Source: an uncultured Pseudomonadota bacterium
GTDB lineage: Bacteria > Pseudomonadota > Gammaproteobacteria > Burkholderiales > SG8-41
Direction of reading: 5' to 3'
Length of the DNA: 14,606 nt
NCBI GenBank assembly: GCA_946885605.1
Contig: CAMPGR010000096.1
Location: 1 to 14,606, forward strand
Part shown: positions 7,159 through 14,161 of the stretch, one piece after another
Layout: every line of letters begins with the position of its first letter
How positions within the stretch are numbered: position 1 is the stretch's first letter
Notes under the pieces: generated by a model
Seen by the model: the letters and a program-made list of their open reading frames with translations, nothing else
What the model was told of the DNA's origin: nothing
Databases searched by the model: none
Position numbers and translations under genes: made by a program

Positions 7159-8148
7159 TTAATCCACGCGGGCGCCGGATCGCTTGATCACCTTCGCCCA
7201 CTTCTCGAATTCCGTCCTGAGATGCTCCGCGAACGCGTCTCGCGTGCTGCCCACTGCAACGTTCCCGCTCTCCGTCATGCGTTGCTTCATGTCGGGCGAC
7301 TGCATGATCTTCATCACGTGGGAGGCGAGCGTGTTCAGTATGTCGGCGGGCGCGCCGGCGGGCGCGAGCATGCCGTACCACTGGCTCGACTCGTAGCCCT
7401 CGAGGCCCGACTCCTCGATGGTCGGCAATGCGGGCAGCGCTAAAAGCCGCTTGCGGCTCGTCACCGCGAGAGCTCTCAACTTGCCCGCCTTCACGAGCTG
7501 CACTGCGTTGGTGGCAGGCATGAACATGACGCTCGCCTCGCCGCTCATCAAGCCCACGATCGCGGGCCCCGTCCCGCGATACGGCACGTGCACCATGTCC
7601 ACATCGGCGAGCGTGTTGAAAAGCTCCGCGGCGAGGTGCGGCGTGCTGCCGCTGCCGGACCCTGCGAAATTGACCTGACCCGGACGCGCCTTCGCGAGCG
7701 CGATCAGCTCCTTCACCGACTTCACCGGCAGCGAAGGGTGCACGACCAGCACGTTCGGCGCGATGGACAGCAGGCTGATCGGCTCGTAGTCCCTGATGGG
7801 ATCGTAGGTGACCTTCCTGTAGAGGCTCGGCGTCGTGACGAAGTTCGCACCGTTCACCATGAGCGTATAACCGTCCTTCGGCGACTTGGCGACGATCTCG
7901 CTCCCGATCATGCCGTTCGCTCCCGGGCGGTTGTCGATCACGAAGGGCTTGCCGAGCGCTTCGTTGAGCTTCTGTCCGATGAGGCGGCCGGTGGTATCGA
8001 CGCCGCCGCCCGCGGGAAACGGCACCACGATGCGCACCGGTCCCGTGGGATAGCTTTGTGCACCGGCCTGCGCAGAGGCGAAGCCACCCAGCGCGACAAG
8101 CGCCAGGCGAGCGAGCGTGAGCAGCGCTCGTTGACGGTTTCTTTTCAT
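7159..8148 (-). CDS. Bug/TctC family tripartite tricarboxylate transporter substrate-binding protein (copy 2)
   Basis: This 329-aa periplasmic receptor starts at an ATG with GAGGAGGA immediately upstream (3-base spacing). The signal peptide runs from basic MKRNRQR through LALVALGGFASAQ to cleavage near AGAQ-S (about residue 31). The mature part opens with YPTGPVRIVVPFPAGGGVDTTGRL, including the P-x-GGG-x-D ligand loop. It continues through DNRPGANGMIGSEIVAKSPKDGYTLM, VHPSLPVKSVKELIALAKARPGQVNFAGSGSGST and VPYRGTGPAIVGLMSGEA to the helical C-terminus. It is clearly related to the other complete Bug protein but well diverged, so the two probably bind different ligands or arose by an old duplication. 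It lies 37 bases after the Mo-hydroxylase gene in the same operon, which suggests that its ligand feeds that enzyme (inference). Confidence 0.95.
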   Translation of the reverse strand: MKRNRQRALLTLARLALVALGGFASAQAGAQSYPTGPVRIVVPFPAGGGVDTTGRLIGQKLNEALGKPFVIDNRPGANGMIGSEIVAKSPKDGYTLMVNGANFVTTPSLYRKVTYDPIRDYEPISLLSIAPNVLVVHPSLPVKSVKELIALAKARPGQVNFAGSGSGSTPHLAAELFNTLADVDMVHVPYRGTGPAIVGLMSGEASVMFMPATNAVQLVKAGKLRALAVTSRKRLLALPALPTIEESGLEGYESSQWYGMLAPAGAPADILNTLASHVMKIMQSPDMKQRMTESGNVAVGSTRDAFAEHLRTEFEKWAKVIKRSGARVD

Positions 8149-8185
8149 TGTTCCTCCTCGCTGAAACGATACGGAAGCTAAAAGA

Positions 8186-11100
8186 TTATGCCCGGGCGCG
8201 CTCCCACGCGGTCATCAGCGCGCGGGCTGCGAACTCCACCGCCATCTCGCGCTTGTAGGCGGCGGAGCCGCGCACATCGGACATCGGCTCGGCGAGCGCG
8301 CGCACCGGCTTCGCGGTCTCGCGCGCGAGACCGAACTCCAGCTTCTTGCCGCGCAATTCCTCGAGATCGAGCACGATCGGTTTCCAGCTTACCGATCCCA
8401 CGACCACGCGCGAATCGGTGCAGCAGCCGTTTCCGTCCACGCTCACCCGCGCCGCAGTATTGACGGTCGGAATCTCGAGCACGCCGCGCGGCATGTACTT
8501 GTGAAAGCTGGACCCGGTGCGCGGGGGCTCAGCATCGACTTCCACACTCACGACGATCTCGCCCTTCTCGAACCGATTCGCGAATGCTTCGCGCAGCGTG
8601 AGGGTGCGCCGGCCGCGCGGCCCGGCAACGGTCACGCGCGCGTCGAGCGCGAGCAGCGCTATGGGGAGATCGAAGCCGCCGATAAGCGGCCCCACGCTGC
8701 CGCCGACCGTGATCATCTGCCGGATACGCGTGTGGCCGACCGCTTCCAGAGCATCCTCGATGGCGTGCCAGCCTTCACGGAGGGCGGCATTCGCAAAGAG
8801 CTTCTCCTGACACACCGCGGCACCCATATGCAGCATGCCGTTGTCGTCGATCGTAAGCGCGTTGAGCTCGGGAATGCGGCCGATCGCGATGAGGCGCTTC
8901 GCAAAAGGATAACCGCCGCGCTCGCGGCGCAGCGCGTGGGAGGTGCCGCCACACACGATCGCCGCATCGCCGGCGGCGAGAAGGTTTACCGCTTCCTCGA
9001 CGCTTTGCGTGAAGACGAACCCGGGATTTGCCGGCCGTGCGCCCGACGGTCTGCCCACCGAAAGCCGTGTCCACACGGTTCCCTTCGGCGGGGCAGGTGA
9101 TGCTGCCGGTTCCCCTGCATAGCGTTCCGCGTGCAGCGCGCGATGAATTTTCTCCGAGGTGATCGGTAGCTCGTGGATGCGTACGCCGACTGCATCGGCG
9201 ATGGCGTTTGCGATGGCGGCGGGAATGGCGTCGAGACCGATTTCTCCGAGCCCCTTCGCGCCGAACGGGCCGGAGGGCTCGTACGAATCTGCAAAAGCGA
9301 CGTGCATTTTCGGCATCATCGCCGCGCTCGGGATGGGATAATCCTTGAGCTGCGGATCCGTCGGCGAGCCGTTGTACCAGTCGAAGTATTCGAGCATCGC
9401 CAGGCCGATGCCCTGCGTGACGGCGCCGTGCACCTGGCCTTCCGCGGCGCCGGGATGGATTACCGTGCCGCAATCGACCGCCGATGCGATCTCGAGCAGC
9501 TTCACCCGCCCGCTGTCGGGATCGACTTCCACTTCGACTGCCTGCGCCACGAAATTGTACGAGCCGGATTCGTTGCCGTAGCGGCTGTGGTCGGGAAAAT
9601 CGGACGGATTGTCGAAGTTGCCGATACCGACGATGGGCTGACCGCCGCGCTTGTAGATATTGGCGCGCACGACCGCGCCGACCGGCCTGAATTCGGTCTC
9701 GGCGCCGTGACGCGGCCCGATCTGGCCGCTGATTATGGTGAGCTCCTCGGCGGGGCGCTTGAACTGTTCCGCCGCCGCTTCCAGGAGCTGCTTCGCGGCG
9801 GCTGCGGCCGCGTTCTTCACCGCATTGCCCGCGACATAGGTGAGGCGGCTCGCAAGCGCGCCGAGTGCGTGTGGCTGCACGTCGGTATCGGGACGTGTGA
9901 TGTCGACGTCCTCGTACGGAAGTCCCAGGGTCTCCGCCGCGATCTGGCGGAGCACCGTGAGATTGCCCTGGCCGATCTCGCCTTCGCCGGTGATGACCGT
10001 GGCCCGTCCGTCCTCGTTGATGCGCACGATGGCCGAACTCCCATCCCAGTCGCCGAAACTGCGGCGTCCGTTGACGTGCACGCTGCAGCCCATGCCGAGA
10101 CCGCGATTGGGCTTGCGCGTCTTGCGCTTCTCCTCCCAGCCGATCATCGCGGCGGCCTTGTCGATGCACTGCTTCAACTCGCAGCTCGTGATCTTGTGGT
10201 TGTGCGGCGAGACATCGCCCGGATCGGCTGCGTTGATCCTCAGAAGCTCGACGATATCGATCCCCAGTTTTTCGGCGGCGAGATCCCAGGCCTGCTCCAC
10301 GGCCCAGTCCGCGGACGGATTGCCGAAGCCGCGGAATGCGCCCGTGGGAACGAGATTCGTGTAAACCAGCGTGGAGTCGGCGCGCACCGCGGGGTACTTG
10401 TAGAGCGCGTCGTGGCGCACGGTGGCCGCGCCGAGAATCGCCTGCGACTTGCCGGTATATGCGCCGTTGTCCGCGAGCATCTTCACTTCTTTCGCGCGCA
10501 CGCGGCCGTCGCGCGTGAAGCCGAGCCGCACCCAGTAGCGCATCGGCATGCGCGGGTGGCTCGCGAGAAACTCCTCTTCACGTGTGTGAATGAGCTTGAC
10601 CGGGCGCCCGCTCTTGCGCGCGAGGATCGCGCAGATGACGGACGCGTTGTCGTCGCCCGACTTGCCGCCGAAGCCGCCGCCGACTTCCGTCTGTATGACG
10701 CGCACCTGCGACTCCGGCACGTCAAGCGCGGTGGCGTAACGGCCGCGTGCGAGCCACGCCGTCTGCGTGTTGCACCACAGGATGCAGCGCCCCTCGCTCC
10801 AGTTTGCCACACAACCGATGGTCTCGAGCGCGGTATGCCACTGGCGCGCGCTTTCCCACGTGCCTTCCACCACCACGTCGCTCGCCTTGAACCCGGCATC
10901 GACGTCGCCGCGCTCGAAACTGAACTGGTGCGCGACGTTGCCCGGCGCATCGTCGTGCACGAGCGGCGCACCGGGCGCGAGCGCGGCGTCGAGCGAGAGC
11001 ACCGCGGGCAGGATTTCGTATTCGACCACGATGCGATCCACCGCGGCGCGGGCGCTGGCCGCGTCCACCGCGGCAACCGCGGCGACTTCATCGCCGACGT

Positions 11101-11410
11101 AGCGCACCTTGTCGATCGCGAGCGGGTAGAGGTCCGGCCGGAATGCACCCCACTTGCGCCGGGCGGTGTCCGCGCCGGTCGCGACCGCCTTCACCCCGGG
11201 CATCGCGGCGGCGGCGCTCACATCGATCGAGACGATGCGTGCGTGGGGATGGGGGCTGCGCAGCACCGCAGCATGCAGCATTCCGGGCAGATGAATGTCC
11301 GCAACATACTGCGCGCTCCCGGTGACTTTCGGGATCGCGTCGGCGCGGGGCACGTCCTTGCCGACGACGAGGAGACTCCCGAGGCCGAGCCGGGGATCGC
11401 GCGGGCTCAT
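8186..11410 (-). CDS. Xanthine dehydrogenase-family hydroxylase: molybdopterin-binding (CoxL-type) and FAD-binding (CoxM-type) subunits fused in one chain
   Basis: The 1074-aa protein joins two subunits that are normally separate. Residues ~1-760 are the molybdopterin subunit: the N-terminal domain begins KVTGSAQYVADIHLPGMLHAAVLRSPHPHARI. It is followed by GGGFGGKSGDDNAS (about 243), GAFRGFGNP (about 356), EIGQG (about 478) and GPFGAKGLGEIGLDAIPAAIANAI, whose glutamate (about 719) is the catalytic base. A proline/alanine-rich linker (about 763-795) leads to an FAD domain (about 795-1074) with VCGGTSHALRR (about 817) and TVGGSVGPLIGGFDLPIALLALDARV (about 900). The CO-dehydrogenase loop AYRCSFR is absent, so it is not a CO dehydrogenase; ring or aldehyde hydroxylation is likely. 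Its ATG overlaps the stop of the 2Fe-2S gene by 4 bases (ATGA), indicating translational coupling. The open frame upstream of 11410 only shadows the 2Fe-2S gene. Confidence 0.93.
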   Translation of the reverse strand: MSPRDPRLGLGSLLVVGKDVPRADAIPKVTGSAQYVADIHLPGMLHAAVLRSPHPHARIVSIDVSAAAAMPGVKAVATGADTARRKWGAFRPDLYPLAIDKVRYVGDEVAAVAAVDAASARAAVDRIVVEYEILPAVLSLDAALAPGAPLVHDDAPGNVAHQFSFERGDVDAGFKASDVVVEGTWESARQWHTALETIGCVANWSEGRCILWCNTQTAWLARGRYATALDVPESQVRVIQTEVGGGFGGKSGDDNASVICAILARKSGRPVKLIHTREEEFLASHPRMPMRYWVRLGFTRDGRVRAKEVKMLADNGAYTGKSQAILGAATVRHDALYKYPAVRADSTLVYTNLVPTGAFRGFGNPSADWAVEQAWDLAAEKLGIDIVELLRINAADPGDVSPHNHKITSCELKQCIDKAAAMIGWEEKRKTRKPNRGLGMGCSVHVNGRRSFGDWDGSSAIVRINEDGRATVITGEGEIGQGNLTVLRQIAAETLGLPYEDVDITRPDTDVQPHALGALASRLTYVAGNAVKNAAAAAAKQLLEAAAEQFKRPAEELTIISGQIGPRHGAETEFRPVGAVVRANIYKRGGQPIVGIGNFDNPSDFPDHSRYGNESGSYNFVAQAVEVEVDPDSGRVKLLEIASAVDCGTVIHPGAAEGQVHGAVTQGIGLAMLEYFDWYNGSPTDPQLKDYPIPSAAMMPKMHVAFADSYEPSGPFGAKGLGEIGLDAIPAAIANAIADAVGVRIHELPITSEKIHRALHAERYAGEPAASPAPPKGTVWTRLSVGRPSGARPANPGFVFTQSVEEAVNLLAAGDAAIVCGGTSHALRRERGGYPFAKRLIAIGRIPELNALTIDDNGMLHMGAAVCQEKLFANAALREGWHAIEDALEAVGHTRIRQMITVGGSVGPLIGGFDLPIALLALDARVTVAGPRGRRTLTLREAFANRFEKGEIVVSVEVDAEPPRTGSSFHKYMPRGVLEIPTVNTAARVSVDGNGCCTDSRVVVGSVSWKPIVLDLEELRGKKLEFGLARETAKPVRALAEPMSDVRGSAAYKREMAVEFAARALMTAWERARA

Positions 11411-11886
11411 GTCTGCGACTCCTTGGTGGCGAGCGCCACCGCTTCCTTGTATGCCTCCGCGATGCGCACGTAGCCCGTGCAACGGCAATACACGCTGTCG
11501 ATGCTCTCGCGGATTTCCGCTTCGCTCGGGCGTGGATTCCGCTCGAGGAGCGCGCACGCCGCCATGACATGACCGGGAATGCAGATCCCGCACTGGAGCG
11601 CCGATTTGCTCACGAAGGCCTGCTGGACCGCGTGCAGCGTGGACGCACTTGCGAGCCCCTCGACGGTGCGGACGTCGGCGCCATCGCACAGGGCTGCAAG
11701 CTGCAGACACGACGCGATCGGCGCGCCATCCACGATCACGGTGCAAATGCCGCACGCGCCGATGCCGCAGCCATGCTTCGTTCCGGTGAGTCGGAGATCT
11801 TCCCTCAGCACGTCGATCAAGAGCCGGTCGCTCGTCTTGAGCGCAACGTCGACCGGATCGCCGTTGAGCGTGAACCTGATCTGCAT
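11407..11886 (-). CDS. 2Fe-2S iron-sulfur subunit of xanthine dehydrogenase-family hydroxylase (CoxS-type)
   Basis: This is the electron-transfer subunit, 159 aa, the usual size. The plant-ferredoxin-like first cluster is bound by C40, C45, C48 and C60 (HGCGIGACGICTVIVDGAPIASC, given in parts HGCGIGACGICT and ASC). The second, helical-domain cluster is bound by C99 and C102 (LQCGICIPGHVMAA) and C134 and C136 (YCRCTGY). The N-terminus MQIRFTLNGDPVDV is standard, and I see no strong Shine-Dalgarno before it. It is the first gene of the operon and is translationally coupled to the fused large/FAD subunit by an ATGA overlap. Together the two genes encode a complete Mo hydroxylase. No XdhC/CoxF-type or MobA-like maturation gene is present in the window, so cofactor sulfuration would rely on genes elsewhere. 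Confidence 0.96.
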   Translation of the reverse strand: MQIRFTLNGDPVDVALKTSDRLLIDVLREDLRLTGTKHGCGIGACGICTVIVDGAPIASCLQLAALCDGADVRTVEGLASASTLHAVQQAFVSKSALQCGICIPGHVMAACALLERNPRPSEAEIRESIDSVYCRCTGYVRIAEAYKEAVALATKESQT

Positions 11887-11921
11887 GGGGTTATCCGAAT
11901 ACGGGATTGCAGGGTCGGCTG

Positions 11922-11927
11922 ATTATA
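11922..11927 (-). promoter_or_regulatory. Candidate -10 box for the Mo-hydroxylase operon
   Basis: The minus strand reads TATAAT, a perfect consensus, about 36 bases upstream of the 2Fe-2S gene start. No good -35 hexamer lies at 16-18 bases upstream (CATGCG at 17), so the promoter may depend on an activator. Only the -10 match is seen; the rest is inference. Confidence 0.45.
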
Positions 11928-11982
11928 TGCCATCGCACCGCAAGCGCATGCCGCGGTCCGCTATGTGAAAACGCTTGAACGC

Positions 11983-12011
11983 TTGCCGCTCGGTGCGCGC
12001 GCCGGTTTAAT
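11983..12011 (+). promoter_or_regulatory. Candidate sigma-70 promoter for the amidohydrolase gene
   Basis: TTGCCG (11983-11988), a 17-base spacer and TTTAAT (12006-12011) match the consensus at 4/6 and 5/6 positions. Transcription would start near 12018, giving a leader of about 20 bases before the TTG start at 12039. It is back to back with the putative -10 of the Mo-hydroxylase operon, so one regulator could control both directions. Confidence 0.45.
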
Positions 12012-12028
12012 ATCCCGCACTATCCCAT

Positions 12029-12033
12029 GGAGG
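12029..12033 (+). promoter_or_regulatory. Ribosome binding site favouring a TTG start for the amidohydrolase
   Basis: GGAGG is placed 5 bases before TTG at 12039. The alternative ATG at 12027 overlaps this site, has no ribosome site of its own and would sit only about 9 bases after the predicted transcription start. Confidence 0.5.
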
Positions 12034-12038
12034 CTGGC

Positions 12039-12794
12039 TTGTTCGACACCCATTTCCACATCATCGACTTTCGGTTCCCGGTGCAGGAGAACCAGGGGTT
12101 CATGCCGCCCTCGTTTCCGGTAGATGCGTACCAGGAACGCACTCGAGACCTGGGCATCACAGGCGGTTGCGTCGTATCCGGATCGTTCCAGGGCTTCGAT
12201 ACCGCTTGCATGCTCGACGCGCTGGCACGGTTCGGTCCGACCTTCGTCGGCGTCATTCAAATCCCGGCGAGCGTGTCCGACGAGGAAATCCGCCGCCTCG
12301 ATGCCGCCGGCGTGCGCGGCGTGCGCTTCAACCTCGTGCGCGGCGGCTCGGCGAGCATCGAGGATCTCGACCGGCTGGCGCGCCGGGTGTACGGCCTCGC
12401 CGGTTGGCACGCCGAACTCTATGCCGATGCGCGTGATCTCGAGCCGATCGAGGCGACGCTCGCCGCGTTGCCCGCCGTCAGCATTGCGCACCTCGGCTTG
12501 TCCCGGGCGGGATTTCCGACGCTGCTCCGGCTCGCCGAGAAGGGCATGAAGGTCAAGACGACGGGCTTCGGGCGCGTCGTCGATCTCGACGTTCCGTCGG
12601 CGTTACGCGATCTTGCAAAGGCGAATCCGGATTGCCTCATGTTTGGCACGGATCTGCCCTCGCAGCGCGCGAAGCGGCCGTTTCTGCCGAGCGACATCGA
12701 TCTCATCCGCGAAACGCTGGATCGGTCGCTGTGGAACAAGGTGTTCCGCGAGAACGCGCTCGCTTTTTACCAGCCCAGAAGCGTAGCCTCATAG
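12039..12794 (+). CDS. Amidohydrolase family 2 (2-pyrone-4,6-dicarboxylate lactonase/LigI-like) hydrolase
   Basis: This TIM-barrel metal hydrolase is 251 aa from the TTG at 12039, or 255 aa from the ATG at 12027. The family hydrolyses C-O or C-N bonds such as lactones, or decarboxylates ring acids. Numbered from the TTG start, it opens FDTHFHIIDFRFP with the strand-1 metal motif H5-x-H7. Further histidines are H124 (WHAELYAD) and H151 (IAHLGLS), and the catalytic aspartate is D205 in MFGTDLPSQR. The VRFNL and VKTTGFGRV segments are also typical. A lysine that would make it a carboxylate-bridged binuclear enzyme is not evident, which fits the LigI-like branch. It is divergent from the Mo-hydroxylase operon and shares its 150-base control region, implying a common pathway (inference). 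The substrate is unassigned. Confidence 0.85.
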   Translation: MFDTHFHIIDFRFPVQENQGFMPPSFPVDAYQERTRDLGITGGCVVSGSFQGFDTACMLDALARFGPTFVGVIQIPASVSDEEIRRLDAAGVRGVRFNLVRGGSASIEDLDRLARRVYGLAGWHAELYADARDLEPIEATLAALPAVSIAHLGLSRAGFPTLLRLAEKGMKVKTTGFGRVVDLDVPSALRDLAKANPDCLMFGTDLPSQRAKRPFLPSDIDLIRETLDRSLWNKVFRENALAFYQPRSVAS

Positions 12795-12823
12795 AACCAG
12801 CCGCGCGCGGTAACGTCGTCCTA

Positions 12824-12930
12824 CCAGCGAAAGCGGGTATGCATAAGACCTCCCTTGGATCCCAGCTTTCGCTGGGATGACGGGATAGGGCCAGGATGAC
12901 GGGATAGCGCCGATAGCGCTGGGATGACGA
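12824..12930. repeat. Palindromic repeat cluster between convergent genes
   Basis: CCAGCGAAAGC (12824-12834) pairs perfectly with GCTTTCGCTGG (12865-12875), and a tighter hairpin is formed by ATCCCAGC (12859-12866), loop TTTC and GCTGGGAT (12871-12878). GGATGACGGGATAG then occurs twice (12875-12888 and 12894-12907), and a third partial GGGATGACG is at 12921. This looks like a decayed copy of the paired 'CCCGCGAAAGCGGG...CCCGCTTTCGCGGG-ATGACG' repeat common in proteobacteria (recalled). Lying between converging stops, it may serve as a transcription end for either gene. Confidence 0.7.
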
Positions 12931-12975
12931 GAGCGTCCTTTGCGGGATGGCCCGTATGCAACCCCCGCGCTCGAT

Positions 12976-13896
12976 TCAGCCGTCGCGTTCGAGGATTGCG
13001 CGTATCTTTTCCGCTGGAACTTTGATATCGACCCCGGCGCGCTCTTCCTGCAGCAGCATCGGGACGCGCGAATCGCGTTCGCCCCAGCCGCGATTGAGCG
13101 CTTCGGTCATCTCCGCGTGTGTCAGGTTCGCGATGCGCATCGGCACGCCGAGCTCGCGCGCGAGCTCGGTCGCAAGCGTGACGTCCTTGTGCGCGAGCTT
13201 GAGGGCGAAGTCAGGCGGATCGAATACGCCCTGCAGGAACTGCCGGCCGAGCCGGTCGAACGTGCGCTGGCGCCCGAGCGAGCACTGCCGCACTGCCGCC
13301 CACAGCTCCAGGGGATCGACGCCCGCCTTGACCCCCATCGTGAACACTTCGGCAAGCGCCGACTGAATCGCGTAGCCGGCGCAGTTGTGCACGAGCTTCG
13401 CGACCGAGCCGGCGCCGATCGACCCGATGTAGATCACCTGGTCGCCGATTGCGTCGAGCACGTGGCGATACTTGTCGAAGACCGCGCGCTCGCCGCCGAC
13501 GAGAAGCGCGAGTTTTCCCGACTTCGCGCCGCTCGGGCCGCCGCTCACCGGCGCGTCGAGCATCGGGATCCCCTGGGCGGCGAAGCGCGCGTGCAGCCGC
13601 CGCGCAACCGTCGGCGAGTTGGTCGTAAGGTCGAACCACGGCACGCCGGACCGCATGCTCGCGAGGAGTTCTTCGCCGACCGCTTCGGCTTCCGGCGGAC
13701 CGGGCAAGGAAGTCAGCACCACGTCCGCAACTTCGCCCACTGCGCGCACGCCTTCGGCCCATGCGGCGCCGGCCTTGAGATGCGGCTCGGCCGCTTCGCG
13801 TCGCACGTCGTAAACGACGAGCTCGTGGCCGCCTTTGATGGCGTTGTGCGCCATCGCGCCGCCCATGGTTCCGAGACCTATGAATCCAATCCGCAT
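12976..13896 (-). CDS. NAD(P)-dependent beta-hydroxyacid dehydrogenase (3-hydroxyisobutyrate dehydrogenase family)
   Basis: The 306-aa protein oxidises 3-hydroxy acids (3-hydroxyisobutyrate, tartronate semialdehyde/glycerate and relatives). It has the N-terminal GFIGLGTMGG (residues 4-13), D30 after strand 2 (VVYDVRRE), which suggests NAD+ rather than NADP+, and FDLTTNSP (88-95). The substrate loop is DAPVSGGPSGAKSGKLALLVGG (114-135), and catalytic K167 with N171 lies in GAGSVAKLVHNCAGY. The C-terminal helical domain includes LWAAVRQCSLGRQRTF. The ATG at 13896 matches the family N-terminus and has AAGGAG 9 bases upstream; a GTG at 13914 would add six residues and overlap that site. It is monocistronic with its own promoter, and convergent to the amidohydrolase. 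The substrate within the wider pathway is unknown. Confidence 0.92.
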   Translation of the reverse strand: MRIGFIGLGTMGGAMAHNAIKGGHELVVYDVRREAAEPHLKAGAAWAEGVRAVGEVADVVLTSLPGPPEAEAVGEELLASMRSGVPWFDLTTNSPTVARRLHARFAAQGIPMLDAPVSGGPSGAKSGKLALLVGGERAVFDKYRHVLDAIGDQVIYIGSIGAGSVAKLVHNCAGYAIQSALAEVFTMGVKAGVDPLELWAAVRQCSLGRQRTFDRLGRQFLQGVFDPPDFALKLAHKDVTLATELARELGVPMRIANLTHAEMTEALNRGWGERDSRVPMLLQEERAGVDIKVPAEKIRAILERDG

Positions 13897-13905
13897 GATC
13901 GATCG

Positions 13906-13911
13906 CTCCTT
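13906..13911 (-). promoter_or_regulatory. Ribosome binding site of the beta-hydroxyacid dehydrogenase
   Basis: AAGGAG on the minus strand, 9 bases before the ATG at 13896. It supports that start over the GTG at 13914. Confidence 0.6.
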
Positions 13912-13928
13912 CACGTTTGATGGCGAGC

Positions 13929-13957
13929 GTTGTAGCGGACGGTGCCCAGTGTGTCAA
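13929..13957 (-). promoter_or_regulatory. Sigma-70 promoter for the beta-hydroxyacid dehydrogenase
   Basis: On the minus strand TTGACA (13952-13957, perfect) is followed after exactly 17 bases by TACAAC (13929-13934, 4 of 6). Transcription would start near 13922 and give a leader of about 26 bases containing the AAGGAG ribosome site. Confidence 0.65.
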
Positions 13958-14161
13958 ACCACCGACTGCCCGGCTGACTTGCTTGACAGTCCTATGCGGG
14001 CTGGGTAACCATTCCGGCACAACGACATGAACCAGGGACGGCCTCTGCTGCTCGAATCGGGGAGAACCGGCGCTCACTGCGCCAGGCAGGATTACCGTCC
14101 CGCGTGTTCGCATTCACTGCCCATCCCCGATCACACGCCAAAGGGCAGCGTCTAGGGCCGC
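13958..14161. other. Intergenic region upstream of the right-edge gene
   Basis: No gene is supported here. A perfect TTGACA on the plus strand (13983-13988) mirrors the -35 of the divergent dehydrogenase promoter, but only weak -10 candidates follow (TAACCA at 14006, AACCAT at 14007). No hairpin or tRNA is seen. A short ORF over 14104-14352 overlaps the right-edge gene in another frame and is not convincing. Confidence 0.4.

Noticed and set aside
9173..11473. A 766-codon open frame on the plus strand opposite the Mo hydroxylase gene
   Set aside because: It is antisense to a gene with all catalytic motifs, is rich in R/A/H/D as expected for GC-rich shadow frames, and shows no recognisable domain.
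11411..11755. Upstream extension of the Mo/FAD fusion by 115 codons
   Set aside because: It overlaps the 2Fe-2S gene out of frame and is not homologous to a hydroxylase N-terminus; the ATGA overlap marks the start at 11410.
8186..11886. Carbon monoxide dehydrogenase (CoxSLM)
   Set aside because: The AYRCSFR active-site loop of form I enzymes is not present and the gene order and fusion differ; only the superfamily can be assigned.
12824..12930. CRISPR array
   Set aside because: Only two full short repeats, uneven spacing, palindromic dispersed-repeat character and no cas genes.
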